This document shows, in pieces, positions 11,063-24,189 of a stretch of DNA of 64,000 nt. Below the pieces are notes generated by a model, which had not been told where the DNA came from, did not search any database, and was given only the letters and a program-made list of their open reading frames with translations. Position 1 is the first letter of the stretch; each line of letters begins with the position of its first letter. The stretch lies in assembly GCA_963556495.2 (NCBI GenBank), contig OY747702.1:23937903-24001902 (forward strand), read 5' to 3'. Source of the DNA: Valencia hispanica. Taxonomy: Eukaryota; Chordata; Actinopteri; Cyprinodontiformes; Valenciidae. The position numbers and the translations under genes are program-made.

Positions 11063-13623
11063 GAGACGAATGGATGAATGAAAGACAGGACGGATGGCTG
11101 GATGAATCGTCTGAAACACACTAATCTATTTTCTTTTCCCAATCTTTTCCAATCCTTGAAAATACGTAAATTCCAAACTTTTCCAGACTGCATAGGAAGC
11201 CTGTCTCTACCTGCTCCTTTCTCTCAGCTGCATTGATAAATAAGAGCTTTAAAGCCTCCCATGCTTCCTCCCCAGGGCATTTATCAGGAGACGAGAGAAT
11301 GTATTTCATCCCATGGCCAATCCTAGTCGCTCGCCTGAAGATGAATTACCCCCGACTTCTTAAGGTCAGGGAAATATGGCTACTAAAACTCTCAAAGTGA
11401 ACGTGACCATTACTATCTCTACAATACAGTCGTCCCATCCCTCAGCGGGGTCCTAGTGAAATATAGTCCAGAATAAATGCTCAGCTATTTTTCACACAGC
11501 ACCGTGACCCTGCTCTGGCAAACAAACTCATAAATGAAAAAAAATGGCAGCCAGTTTGCCGCCAAATTAGCCTCAAAATCCAAAAGCGGGCTAAAGATAA
11601 ATTAATACTTTCCACTGCTATTTGTAACACCCCAAAATAGGAGATTGCTGAAAATTAAGTTCATTATCTTCATTACACATGTTAAGTGATATAATTGGTG
11701 TATTTTGTTCTAATTTCCTTAGCTTGAAATGGAGGACCATTGTTTTTCCCCACCACCCTCTGTGTGCCCTCTAACACCTGTCTGCATTTTAGGTTGTGGC
11801 GCAACGCCAGCACATTCATCATTTCCATGCGCTGATTATGCATTCATCTTGGGCTTGACTTGTTTGCTTTATGAAAATGATCTTGCATAGTTCAGGTTTG
11901 TTTGTTCGCCAGCTGTAACACAAAGCCGTGACCAAGGGTTAGTTTTCATGTGCAATGCCCAAAGCAATAACCTCTCCTAAAGTGTCATTTTTAACATAAT
12001 GAGGGAGATCAGAAGCTCAGGCAGACGACAGCTTTTGTTACATTGTGGCTCTGGTTTACTTTGAAGCTGTTATTTTCAATTTACCCTGGAAGAGAGAAGC
12101 TGCCTTTTGTTTCAGGGGCAAGTTCTCCATCATAGCTAATAGCCTGCAGATATGGTTGAAGTTGGCAAGTTGCTGACGAGCCAAAACCATCTTGCCACTT
12201 TGCTTATTTTAATACTTCACACAGCAATTGTCTATGGATTCGCATCTGCTAGGAACAGATTGGGACGGAGCATTCTTCAGAGGCCAGCGCTCTGCTCCAC
12301 ACTGTCTGAATAAATACTCTGCGACCGTGTCTGTGACTGTGAGAGGAAGAGAGGAACAATGACGGGCATCTTTGTGTATATTTCCCGCCTCTCTGAGGAG
12401 GAGCTGCTGACCTTTGATGATTGGCCGACTGAGCTGCCTGGGATCACTGCACCCAGCCAAACTCGCCCATTGCTCGACAAAAGCAAGCACATGCCCACAG
12501 AGAGCTATACATAATGCAGCATTTCACATACTGTAGATCTCAGCAGATATTCTCCTTCAGTCCATTTGATCACATCAATCAGTGCCTGATACCAGATTTC
12601 AGTTTATTAATTCATCGACTCATGTCAGATGAATCCCCATTAAGACTTGCAGTGTTTACCATGAGGATCAGCCAAAGAGCACACTATTTATAGCCGTTTC
12701 TGTTCAAGACGCTGCCCTCTTTGTTTCTGGACGGGAAGCTGCAATATGTCTCAGTCTTTGATATCTGTAGGGAATGATGGAGCTCTCTCTTCATGTCCAT
12801 CTGGTCAGAGTTGGACCCCGTGGTGCCTCTTTCTAGGCGGCTGCTGACTCTGGCCCTTTGCACTCTCTGGTTTTTAATCCCGACAGAATAAACTTGCTTT
12901 CTTTTAACACACATGGGAGCCAAAATAAATAAATAAAAGTTAAGACATGCTGGTTCTACCATAGTCCAACATGAAGTGCCCTGCCAAACTCATACACGCC
13001 AGCCATGTGTGTTTTCACAGCCCATTTGGCTCGTGGTCATTTATCTGGCAGGTTGTGTTTTAATCAGTAGAGAGATGCTTCAATTCTCACCTCTATTAAT
13101 AGGTCAGGGAGCAACAGAGAGCCGATCCACGAGGTAATACAGTGCATTATGCTAACAGCAAGTGTCGCTCCAGTGTTAATTAGAAATGATCACCTGAAAA
13201 GGTCACCCAGGTGGGAATGAGCCAACGGTGAGCTACAGATGAACCTTATGTGTGTAAATGTACCTCAAGGGAAAAGCAGCTTTTCTTTACCGAAGCCTTA
13301 GTGAGATGAACTCATCATTCGTCAGTTGATGCTGATGCCAAAAGAAAGAGTTCAATGTTTAATTTATGAAGTGAATGTAAGAGGGTTACTCCTTGTTTTA
13401 CAGTAGAAAAACTTTATGAAAAAAGGAAAAATGCCTTCTTATTCTTTCTGTTACCCTCCTTCTGGGTTGCTATATATTTTTGATGTCTAAATTTAAAACT
13501 CTCAAAACTCTTAAATTAACAAAGTTCAAAGGCCCACTTTGGACAGTTTTCAGTTACATAAATTCACAGTGAATTAATTGCTTCTGTCGAGGTCAGGCCA
13601 TTAATACAGCACAGGTAACAGCC

Positions 13624-13760
13624 TGAAAGAGGAACCAGAGAGGAAGGAGGAAGGAAGGAAGCAATAATGAAGGAAATAGGAAATAAAAAAAGAAAGTGGG
13701 GAAAAAAGGGAGGAACAAGGAAGGGTGAAAAAGTAAAGAAGACTGAAAGAATGATAAAGC
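13624..13760 (+). repeat. Polypurine tract
   Basis: Roughly 135 bases that are overwhelmingly A or G on the plus strand (GGAA, GAAA and GGAGG units), interrupted by only a few pyrimidines. This is low-complexity intronic sequence. Confidence 0.8.
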
Positions 13761-14074
13761 ATTAAGACACATTGAACTAGGAACATTTTTCCTTCTTCCA
13801 CATTGACCCTGCTCCTTATGGGAGCTCACTGATGAACCACCTGTTCACTTGTTTCCTTGTATTTTTTATGATCCACTTATTCTTCTTAACTATGGTTATA
13901 AAATTCAATTATTCTTGACTTTGAATTTATTTTTAAATCTATACTTGCCCTTGAGATCACTTGATCCCATTGGCAATGGCTAAAAATATATCTCAAACGT
14001 CATATCTTCCATTGTAGCAGAGTTGAACGATGAGAGCAACCGTTTTGCAGTGTGTGGGTAGTTTCTTCACTCAC

Positions 14075-14239
14075 TCTGTGGGCACTGTTCACTGGTACAG
14101 TTTATAGACTGAAGGTCGAGCCCCTGGCAGTCTTTGCCCCCGGTGCCGGGTGAGGGCTGGGAGCACTCCCTGCTCCTCCACATCGAGCAATCTGCACCGC
14201 ATGCCGACCACTTGCTCCACTCGCTCCAGCCTCCATCCA
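14075..14239 (-). CDS. unc5a: unc5a internal exon, second thrombospondin type-1 repeat
   Basis: This 165-base exon encodes one whole TSP1 repeat: [20 protein letters not shown], then RSREC, a glycine-rich turn, and [18 protein letters not shown]. It has the WxxW tryptophan ladder that is C-mannosylated in such repeats, and the six cysteines of the fold. NCT is a potential N-glycosylation sequon. The acceptor is tatatttgtag and the donor CAGA|GTGAGT. It enters and leaves in phase 1. Its shared codons read GTG with the first TSP exon and ACC with the transmembrane exon, giving CPQTVNGAEDVALYVG across the joint. In UNC5 proteins the TSP repeats form the membrane-proximal ectodomain stalk. Confidence 0.96.
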
Positions 14240-14741
14240 CTACAAATATACACATAAAAAAACAAGGCTCAGTATAAATATGTACACATGGCAAAAAAAT
14301 AATAAAAATCTTCAATTTACACTTACACTTCCGTTTACAGAAAAAAAAACAATTGATTGGAACAGAAGCTGAAAGGTTTAAACAGAAGCTTATATATAAC
14401 CCAGTGATGGAATAGGTAAGACGAGAACATGTAGATCAGAATGTTCTGTTTCCATCATGTGCAAAACCACTTGGGCAAACCTGCTATTGATGCCTTACAG
14501 AGACATGCAAATACACCTGTGCACACTTTGTAAATCTACCAGAGGCACTGGACAAACCACAGCATGTAAAACTGCTGAAGAAAGCCATATTGTTTCTATT
14601 CCTCCTTTCTTTGTTTATTTTTAACATGTAAAGCAGATGCAGCTAAGATAAACCTCAGTGGTGTGAATGTGCTGTGCCCTGGTCAGCAAACCAGATCGGG
14701 ACAGAAAAACTGCTTTACAAACTTACATAGAGGTACACACA

Positions 14742-15349
14742 CAGTGGATCGCAAAAGTATTCACAACCCATAACTTTCCCACATTTTCTCACATTACAAC
14801 CACAAGCGTCAACGTATTTCACTCGGATTTGATGTGCTAGATGACCACGACGTATTGCATTGTTGTGGAAGGGAAAAACAACAACATGACAAACAAATCT
14901 GAAAAGCATGAAGTGCATTAGCACGAGTGTATTTTTATGCCATTCTTCCACAAACACACATTCTCACAAAAGAGAATCTGTGAGAGGATTTGATAGGACT
15001 GCAGTTGTGTCAGAGTTTCAGATGATGGATTGAACAGCGCTCCATGAGACGTTTGAGGGTTTGTTGTTTTCTTTTAAACCTCTGAAGCTGTATATTTGCG
15101 GATACACAAATTAAACGAAGGTGGACTCTATTTGAATGACTTATGATTGCAAACAGTTGCACTGAAAATGAGTAAGGGGTATCCGAGTAAAACGGGGCTT
15201 ACTTCAAATGCTTACAACACTTCTATCCTTTTCCTTCAATTCAACAGTTATGCACTACTTGGTGTTGGTCTATCACATCTCAATAAAATACGTGGAATGT
15301 AGCGGTTTTAACATGAAAAATGTTGAAAGAATACTTGTGCAAGACACAG
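14742..15349 (-). mobile_element. Internally deleted Tc1-like element
   Basis: The left terminal repeat starts CAGTGGATCGCAAAAGTATT and includes the family string cacattttctcacattacaa. The right end contains the matching sequence in reverse complement (gttggtctatcacatctcaa, then gaatacttgtgcaagacaca). Only fragments of the transposase N-terminal region remain (gatggattgaacagcgctcc), so most of the coding region is deleted. Confidence 0.7.
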
Positions 15350-17040
15350 CACCTCTATTTAAAGTTTCTTTAGTAAATGAACATTTGTGAGAAGAAACAA
15401 ACCTGCTTTGGTTTGATTACTTAGTCAAACAAGACGTTACTGTAGCAACTGTGATGCCGCCTGCAGCGTAACTGGATGCAAAACACAATACAGGTGGTGT
15501 TATTATGAGCTGAGAACAGAGTACATTACAGCTGCAGGCCAGTCACAACTTCAAACAGCCCATCATCAGCACAAGCAAAATGAGACAAATGAAAATGGGC
15601 TGGTAATAGTTGTGTGCACGACTGGCTGTAAGAAATATCAGCTGCCTTTTCTTCACACAGAGAAGGAGGCTATTTCACAAAGGAGGGGGTAATTTGGCAT
15701 TGTGGCCAGTGGAGGTGGTGGCTGAGAGTGATATTGAGAGTGACACAGCGCTGGGCCGGGAGAAGGTTACCGTTCGGCTAATGGGAAAAAGAGCAGTAAT
15801 GAGCTCTCATGGGGGGGAAAAACACCTCTGTCTCGCTCTCTTTCCCAAATGTAAGGGTGAAGGGGACCTGATGACGTTCATCTGCACACACACAAAGTAG
15901 AAGCAAACCTCTGACAGCGGTGACCCTACCCCCGACTGACCAGAGGCTTGAAAACCCTTCGTGTTCATTAATCTTGGCAATAAAGAGTACAAGGGGAATG
16001 ATTCCCAGAAAGCCGATCATACCCACGGCTGTTCATGAGCCTTTGGTTAATAAAACATAAGTGAGACGCCATCATTTTTCAAAATTGTAGGAAGAATAGG
16101 CTTAGTCTTTAACTTTTTAGTTAAAAGCAAATTAGGCCAAGTTAGTAAATAAAAATAGAGAATGAAAATATATATTTTTAAAAACAAACTTTAAAAACAA
16201 AATTTTCTTAGTTTTTGTCAAATGACTACAAGAAAATTTGAGCACCACCCTGCATGTGTGTGTGTGCTTGGGAGGGGGGGGATGCTGACACAGCCTGGAC
16301 TCTTTTGCAGGCAGATCAATTTGGCAGCAAGAGCAGAACCAATCAGATAATTGTCCTTGTTTGGCATTGAGTGGACCCATCCGTGGGCCAGTGGGCTTAT
16401 TGTCCAGGCCGGGAGTGAAAATGATTGAATAGCAAATTACATCCTAATGAATATATTATGTTGCCCCTCAGTTTATCCACACGGCTGTGAAATAAAGAGA
16501 TGAGATCAACATCTGCCCTGATGAGATGATGGAATTCCTCTTCTCCTTTTTTCAACACAAAGCAAAACTAATGACCACGCAAATGACATTTACAAACAAG
16601 GAGAGTGGCGTGGGCCCAAAAGTGATGCTTGAGGATGCAGACATGAGATGAGCACTGCCACCCAAACCCGAAGAGAGCTAAAAAGAAAGATAAGGATGCA
16701 TGAACAAGTCTTGATTGCCTGACTCTGAATGTATGTCACACAATTCAGGATGAAAGAAAGTAGCGTATGGAAAGCATAAAACAATCTCTGTTTACCATTC
16801 ATGAAACTGTAAAATGCAACAATTAAAGCCCTAATATAAGGAAAACGGGTTACCAGATCTCATCTAAGCTCCACATAAAAACTAATGCAAAGCCATGGTT
16901 TTTCAATTGAAATCCCCAGAAGGAGATTGTTACTTCCACTGCAAAAGGCACCTTAGCTGATTTTCAATCTCGCAGCGCCACAGGTTTCAGGTCAGGCGGG
17001 TCTCTGAGGAGGTACAGTAATGCAATAACCCAGTGGCAAG

Positions 17041-17057
17041 CCCCCCCCCCCCCCCCC
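17041..17057 (+). repeat. C17 homopolymer
   Basis: An uninterrupted run of 17 cytosines, prone to slippage and assembly or sequencing error. Confidence 0.95.
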
Positions 17058-18784
17058 ATTTGGACATGTTGCCAAGTGTAGAAGCAAAAGGAATCCCACC
17101 ATTCTCTACAGGTCAGTGGGAGGGCCTGGCTGAGACTCTGCTGTTCAAAATGACAATAGCGTGTGATGGACGCAGACGGGGATCGGTGAACACCTATGGT
17201 TTCTGTGTCCTTGAAGGAAAAATGGGGAGGTGGGACAAGTACCACAGAGACCAGCAGGTTGTCTCTCTGCTCCCACTGTCCTGTCAGCACACGTGTGCAC
17301 ATTTCCCGCCCCTGATCCCAGGCTTCGAGGGCTGATTGAAAAAAGGAATAAAGTCTTTTTTTCTGCACATCACAGACACAACCGAGCTAATAGATAATAA
17401 ATACACACTTTTAATGTGTAATTCAGACTACAGGTACTTTCATGTTGATAAAGTCTTCTGGATTTTCTTGCTGATCGAAAAAACACAAAAAGCTGAGTTC
17501 ACTCTTTTGTTGCTGCTTAAAGCAGAGAAATAAACCAAAATGAGACAGGGTGAGATATGAAGGAGGGTGGGCTAAAACGAAAGGCACCAAATGATTAAAA
17601 ATGATGCAAGTCTGTCACCAGATGGCCACCGTCTTTTTGCAGCGAATTAATGTGCTCTGCTGCCACATTTATTACCCACAGCCTTCATTTACTTTATGGA
17701 TAAAATGTGCAATCTGCAGAACAATCTACGATGATCTTTACAAATGCACGACTACGTACTTCCAAAGTACAATTAGACTTTTGCCTGCAGTGCAGAAACA
17801 AGACATATGGGGACATGTGTAGGACTCATCCGTGCACAGACGCAGACACGCAGGAAGGCGTGCACAAGCACACCAGCTCCAAGTCTATTTATTTTCCATC
17901 TCGCTGAATCCTCCTGACTCCCCTGGCAAGCCAGAGGGATCGTTACCATTTTTAAATAATTCACTCAAGTTAGAAATCTCTTCAGGTTGTTTGGTGTTTG
18001 CTCTCATTTCAGGCAGCAGCTCAGCTCATTGTGTTGCCTTCCAAAAACTGGTGACTAACTGTTAGCTATTGGCTGCGTGGAAGTGAGTCTTTGTTGGAAA
18101 TGTTGGGATGATCTGACATTTTGCCACTACTGTTGGCTCTGACCACAAGTCAGTGCAGGGGCACAGTCAATAACAGGGTGAGGGATGGACTGCTGAATTA
18201 TGTGGGATAATTCAGCAGGATATGCTGGAATGGAGACAAGGGATAAGGAAAAGAAGAGGTGGAAAGGGGAAGGGGGGTGAAATGAGATGGGCTCTGGCAT
18301 AGTTTGGCTACTCGCAGTCTCAAGTGTTGATCTGCTCTGCTCTCAGCCTCAGGCTTTAGCCTCAGCCTCCTCCACAGCTCCCTGCGTCTCTCTCAGCAAG
18401 GAGCCCATCTGATCCGCCACGCAGGCCTCCGCCAACTCTCATTAAACACTTTGGAGACTCAGACAAAAATACAGATGAGCCTCCGTGGCTTCGCACGTTT
18501 CTAATGAGAGGTGGGAGCTCGCATTTAGACACAAGAGTCATCACGAACAGACGAGTCGAGAGTTTTGTTACTGATGGTGCCAGGCTGTGGAAGCTGATCT
18601 ATAACGTAGGTGTATAAAAATATGCCTCCGTGGCTGACCTGCTCAGAAAGAATCATGCTACTCTTGAAAAGTGAGAGCAGTTGGGCCTTAGCACATCAGC
18701 TAGAAGTACACAGGAAGACTTGGCGGAACAATAGAAGTGTTACAGCAAAACTGGGCCGTCCAGTTTGACAAAAAAGGGGAAGTT

Positions 18785-19648
18785 CCTCCACACAATATTT
18801 TGCACATAGGACAGAAAGTTAGGATTTGGCTTTATCCGATCAGAGCACCTTCTGTTTGTCTTCTTCCACATATTTGCCATGTCCATTACATGGCTTCTAG
18901 CAAAATGTAAACATGGCTTCTTGCAGCTTTCTTTGAGTGTTGGCTTTTATTCCTGCCATTCATCCATAAAGAGAAGGTTAGTGGACTGTCCAACTTATTG
19001 CTGTCCTGCTGTCAGATTCTCCCATTTGAGCTGTGGATATTTGTAGCTCCTCTAGATTTATCATAGAAAACTCGGGTTCTTCTCTAACAAATGCTCTTGT
19101 TGCCTGCCCTGCCAGTTAAGCTGGGTAGCTTGTTGGTTTCTAGTTTTGCCAAACTGCCTTCTGCAATTAGATGATGTGTTCTGTAATAGAATCGTGGAGT
19201 GAATAAAGCTCTGACATATGTCCAAACCTTGGTACATTGTTTTATAACTGAACCCCACTTAAACTTCTCTATAACTATATCCATGATCCATCCAGTGTGT
19301 TCATTGGTCTTCATGATGCTGTTTGCTCCCTAATGATATCTAAAAAACCTCTAAAGTCTTCACAGAACATCTGTATTAATGTTGAGATTAAATTATACAC
19401 AGGTGGACTATATTTACTAATAAGGTGACATCTGAAGTCAGTCGTTTTGCAATGGATTTTGAATACAATTACACACCAAGGTTTAATAAGCAGAAGAAAA
19501 CATTATTTTTCTTAGTTTTCACAAACATGCCCTACTTTGTGTTAGTTTATCACAGGAAAAATCGCAATTAAATACACTAAGGTTTGTGATTGTAATGAGA
19601 GTTCATCTGAAAAAGTTAAAGGGGTATGAATACTTTAGAATCGCACTG
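18785..19648 (-). mobile_element. Tc1-like relic, 5' half of transposase antisense
   Basis: It begins inside the antisense transposase (ccgatcagagcaccttctgt; agcaaaatgtaaacatggct), continues through its N-terminal region and runs out to a terminal repeat ending gaatcgcactg before TA. The phrase cattggtcttcatgatgctg is characteristic of this fish Tc1 group. The other terminus is missing and the frame is broken throughout. Confidence 0.75.
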
Positions 19649-21730
19649 TATATTAGAAGTTAAATACACCAGAGAGCTAATAATCAATGCCAAATTCCAG
19701 GTTTAGATAATTAATGACGTTTTGAAAGTAAACCAGCATTAAATCATGTAATTTTAACAACACAGCGCAAAAACAAAGCAGCTATAGAGGAAAAAAATCC
19801 CTCTCAAGGCTGGCATGAAAAAATAAAGAACACTACTTCTGAATCCAAATGTCAGCAGTGTCTGAATAAATAACATGTCTATCTGCAGCATTACAGCTAT
19901 CCATGCAATCCGCTCTTCTCAAGTCTCTTTCTGAGATGGACTTAAATCACTATCTAGACATGTGAAGGCTATACGCACAGCGATAATTGAAGTTGTTCTG
20001 GAGTAAGTGGTGATGCGCTCTCTCTCACACACTGCAAGGTTGGAAGGCTGCTTCTTGCTGAGTGCGACTCTTATATGTGAGTGTCTGGTCATGCATTCAA
20101 GCTCGTGATTCATCCATTTGTAAATCATTTGGCTGATGAATCAAAAAGCTGTTTAATGTGGGAGATATGATTGCTGGATCATTTAAAAAGAAATAATCCA
20201 GCAGGACTTCTGTTTATGTTTCTGCATACATGAAGGCTTTGGTGCTCCTTGGAAACAACAGCCCAGCGTCATCAGCCCCTACTGTTACAGACTGTGGCCA
20301 GGTGCAGACAGCTGGGTCCGTCAGTGCTACTGATGTTACCAGCTCAGATGGATAAATGTGAGAAAAGCAGCCAGAGACCGTGCTCTGCTTCCAAACACCA
20401 CGACTGACAGGTGTAAGTGGGGTCATGTTGCTCTAGCATCTCTCAACAGAAAAAAATGACTTCTTTCTCTCCCAAAAGTCTCTGTAAAAATGTCTTTTCC
20501 GGACACAATGGATTTTTTTTTTTGCCATTCCTTCCTTATGGTGGGAATTACACTCTTTCTCCTTCAGGAGCAGGGGAAAGATGAAGGAGGAAGCGGTTTG
20601 GTCTAACAATAGCAGCTTGGACTGACATTAATCTCTTTAAGCTCATGGAGGTCAGTAGCCTGCTTTGCTGTGGAGGAATGTCAAGCATCCCTGGGCACCG
20701 CTCTAATTCTAATTCCATTACTAGTTACTCCAGCTCCAATAATTCAGACTCTATTCACATCCCGGCGCTGCGTCATGCATTTGTTTCCTCTGTCTTCCTC
20801 CTCCCGCTGTATTCCAGTGGGCCATGTTACTTACACTCATTCTTGACATGTAGTGATGTCTTTACATGGGAGACATGTAACATAACGCCTTGATCGCTGA
20901 GAAAGATAGCCTCGGTTTTAGGCAGCACGAAACAGAAGCCTCCCCTCTGTCAAAGGTGTTGCATTTCCTTCTCTGATATTTACAGAGCGTGGGAGATTTC
21001 TCCTGTGGTCAGCATGTACCTCAACTCTGTCAAGCAAACATCCAGCTCTGTTCCCAGTGTCTCTCTCCTTCTCTTTTCCGACGTTATATATGATTCCAGC
21101 TGTTTCTATCCCTGCTTCCACTGTCATTTTCATGTCCAGGTCTCTCCCCTATCATCTCCCCCCTGTCAGGGATTTCTAATGTGAGACAGCAAATGAGGCA
21201 GCTTGACTTCCATCTCAGGCTCCCGGAGATCAATAAGTGTTGCTCACTATCAGCCACGACGCTCTCTGCCTCTCACACGCTCTCACAGGGGAGACTGAGC
21301 CAGCAAATGAAATTCCCCTTTACTCCTCTTGCATAAACATGGCACGCAAGCTCCCATAACTCAGATTTTTTACCACACATTTTAAGCAGCAGCTTGAACA
21401 GAAAATAATTTGCACTGGCAATGTGACACAAAGCCAAGGCTGTGTCGCTGCGTATGAGGTGGGAGCTGAAATAAAAAAGTAAGCCTATGCACAGTGTAGA
21501 TGATGATGCCAACAAAATGTGACAGGATTACATCTCTTGCAGGATTGCTGTGCAAGCCCTAATTGCAGAAAGCTACAAAAGCTTGGTATCTAAACAACTA
21601 CTTGAAGGTAGAGTACAAAAGGGCAGGCAAAATAATGATTTGATGACTTCTAGATGCAAAAAAAGAATGCAAATAAAGGAAGCCACGAGAAGCCAACGCC
21701 ACAGGACAAACAGGGCTGCCTGGGAGTTAC

Positions 21731-21898
21731 CTGGACAGGTGGCCACGCAAGCACTTTTCTGGACGTTCTGCCCCTCACAGGATGTGCCTCCGTTCAGTGG
21801 CGTGGGATTGGTGCAGCTCCGGCTCCTCTTCTGCCAGCCACGCCCGCACACAGCGCTGCAGGATGACCAGGTGGTCCATGTGGACCAGCCACCGTTGA
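21731..21898 (-). CDS. unc5a: unc5a internal exon, first thrombospondin type-1 repeat
   Basis: This 168-base exon encodes the first TSP1 repeat: [37 protein letters not shown], then [16 protein letters not shown]. This is very close to the conserved UNC5 repeat, with the WxxWxxW ladder and six cysteines. The acceptor is cgatctgacag and the donor CCAG|GTAACT. It is a symmetric phase 1-1 exon whose length is divisible by three, so it can be skipped without a frameshift. I recall mammalian UNC5A isoforms with only one TSP repeat, which makes this exon a reasonable cassette candidate in fish; nothing in the sequence proves it. Confidence 0.96.
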
Positions 21899-22434
21899 CT
21901 GTCAGATCGGTGCCGAGAGTAGGAGGGTGGGGGGAGGGGGTTGGAGCGGTAAGGAAGAGGGGAAGGTTGAATGGAGGGAGGGAGGAAGGGATGGATGGAT
22001 GAAGGAACAGAGCAGCCAGGTTTACCCGACATGCAGAAATAAAACGAGGTGTGCTACACTTGAAAAATCGTGACTGCCCTTACACTGCTAGGTTCCACAC
22101 AGACAGGTGAACACATGGAGGAGCAGGAGCAGAGTTGGCTGCTTCCTGCATGTGTGCTGGAGTTACAGCCAAATGCAGCGAAAACAAAATGACTCAACAG
22201 GAAGCAGAGAATAACCCGACCACCTGCCACATTTCACTGCATGTCTGAGGACGACACAGTTGCTGCAGCTGGATGTAAAAAAAAAAAAAAAATCCTGATA
22301 GGTGATGTTAGAACTAATATATTCAATCATCATTATAAGGCCAAACTTTTTAAAGCTAAAGTTTATGGTCAAAGATAGATAATAAAAACCTTAAAAAAAG
22401 CCAAAAGTTTGGTGAAATATAACAAGATTACAGT

Positions 22435-22830
22435 ATCCCCTAGAAATTTCATGTCACATCCACAAACCTTAATGTATTTTATTGGGATTTTATATGTTAC
22501 ACCAATAAAGTGGCTCACAATTCTAAAGTGAGAGATAATAATTATACAAGTAAAAGTCTAGAAGGTGTGTCGTGTACATGTGTTTAGTGCCCCCTTTTAC
22601 TCTGACCAACATTTCTTTTGTCTATTGAAGAAATGCATCCTGACAACTTGAAGTTGCCCCCACCATGTGCCACAGTGGGAATGGCACATTCAGGTTGATT
22701 TTTACTGTTATTTTTCTGTCACACAAAACGTATGTAGGCCAAGAGGTTAGACTTTTGTCTCATTTGCCTTTCTTTTGCATGTTTGCTAGGTCCCTAGCAT
22801 GGCTTAAAAAAGGGCATCTTTTTAAAAAAC
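22435..22830 (-). mobile_element. Tc1-like relic
   Basis: A terminal-repeat-like start (cacaaaccttaatgtatttt, attgggattttatatgttac) is followed after a large deletion by antisense transposase pieces (cccccaccatgtgccacagt; cattcaggttgatttttact). It is old and incomplete; the boundaries are estimates. Confidence 0.6.
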
Positions 22831-24189
22831 AGTTTGGTATTAAACCCGTTAAGGATGATTCCCCTCTGAACTGCCTCTGGTCATTCAGAAATTATTAATC
22901 AAACTTATTGCAGAACCTAAAGAGGCATGGAGAGGAGTTGTTCATGGTCAACATAAAGCGTTGTACATGAAATAAGTGCCAGAAAACTCGTATAACATTA
23001 AATACATTGATGGCACGTTGCTACTTTTTGGTTTTATTCAAATTCATAAAGTAAGAGCATTGTAACAATGAGGAACTGTTACATTTATACTCGGCTACAT
23101 TGATTGTACATAGAGACTGAACAGTTAAGAAAAAGGGTTTTGATTGAGTTTATTTGGATTTGGTGTTTGTCTTTGTTTGCAGGTCCCATCTTTATCGTTC
23201 CTGTAAAGGCAATTAGATCACTGTTAATTTTTAGCACTATTCTACATAATTGGGTAAACATACTTTTAAAATTATGATTTACTTGATAAATTCTTTCCAG
23301 ACACTTACCTCTGTCATGTCCTGTTTCCATGCAGGTGTGCACAGACAAAATGTTCACCGGGGGTTTGTGCACACCTTTAGTAGTTCTAGGACTGCTCCAT
23401 GTTGGGAAAAGGATTTAGGGGAGGGGTGCTTTGGCATGTTATGTTTTCTGTTTACATTTGCAGTAATTATTGTTTAACATATTTTCAGTTTGGTAAAATA
23501 CGTATATATGGTATAGTTGGTAAATGCATTCTTTGCACTTTAATGTAAATGTTTCTGCTTCCATTTCAGAGTGCATCAGTTTTAACCCATGAATGGTTTT
23601 TCCCAATTTAGGTCACCTGTATATAACTGTCTGTCTTCCATTCTTCTGTTGTTGGTACGGTTTGGTTTGTATCACAGTTGGAAAATAAAAATAAGAAGAA
23701 GCGTCCACTGATGGCCTTCTCAGCTTATTTTGTGCTACTGTTTGGGTCCCACCTCCATAACCGCTCGACATCCATGACAGGCATGTGACAAGCATATGTG
23801 AAACTGTACCGAACAAAAGTCCAGTGATCTGTTGTCTCTCTGTGCATGTCAGCACGTGTCTAACATGCATTTATTGGGTTTGTAAGTTAAATAAGCACCA
23901 CAGAGTGGTAGTCTCTGTGTTTTGCTTTAAATCTCCTAGCCAGCTGGCCGTCCAGATTGCCTGTAATTGCTGCATCAAACACAGCAGCAATGTCTTTTTA
24001 CCCTTTTACAAGTCAGCTGATATGAGGTTTTGACTGCTTTGCTTGACAAGTCGGGGATGCCCCTCGTTACTTGGTGTTTTCACAAGACAAACAGAGTGAA
24101 AAACATCATAATGAAGTGTTTTGTGATAGGTGCAATGGACCTTTTATTTATATCCTTCAATAATTTTCTTCTTTCCACTCTATAAAGCA

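Larger units (their letters stand above)
6638..14074 (-). other. unc5a: unc5a intron between second TSP and transmembrane exons
   Basis: This 7.4-kb intron contains a small Tc1 relic (about 7100-7265), a hAT-like MITE (8009-8639), a GGAT tandem tract, a polypurine tract near 13.6-13.76 kb, and a low-repeat block around 10.24-10.75 kb that looks like candidate regulatory sequence. A splice-acceptor-like motif followed by about 140 open bases near 8.91-9.05 kb on the plus strand matched no family I know. Confidence 0.8.
14240..21730 (-). other. unc5a: unc5a intron between the two TSP exons
   Basis: This 7.5-kb intron holds two decayed Tc1-like elements (14742-15349 and about 18785-19648), a 17-base C run at 17041-17057, and low-repeat segments near 16.38-16.57, 18.35-18.56 and 20.64-20.78 kb that look constrained. 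No other exon is supported. Confidence 0.8.

Noticed and set aside
11029..11110. Tandem GGAT repeats as a CRISPR-like array
   Set aside because: Simple microsatellite without unique spacers, in a vertebrate genome.
21550..22002. 150-codon plus-strand open frame
   Set aside because: It is the antisense shadow of the first TSP exon of unc5a plus flanking intron.
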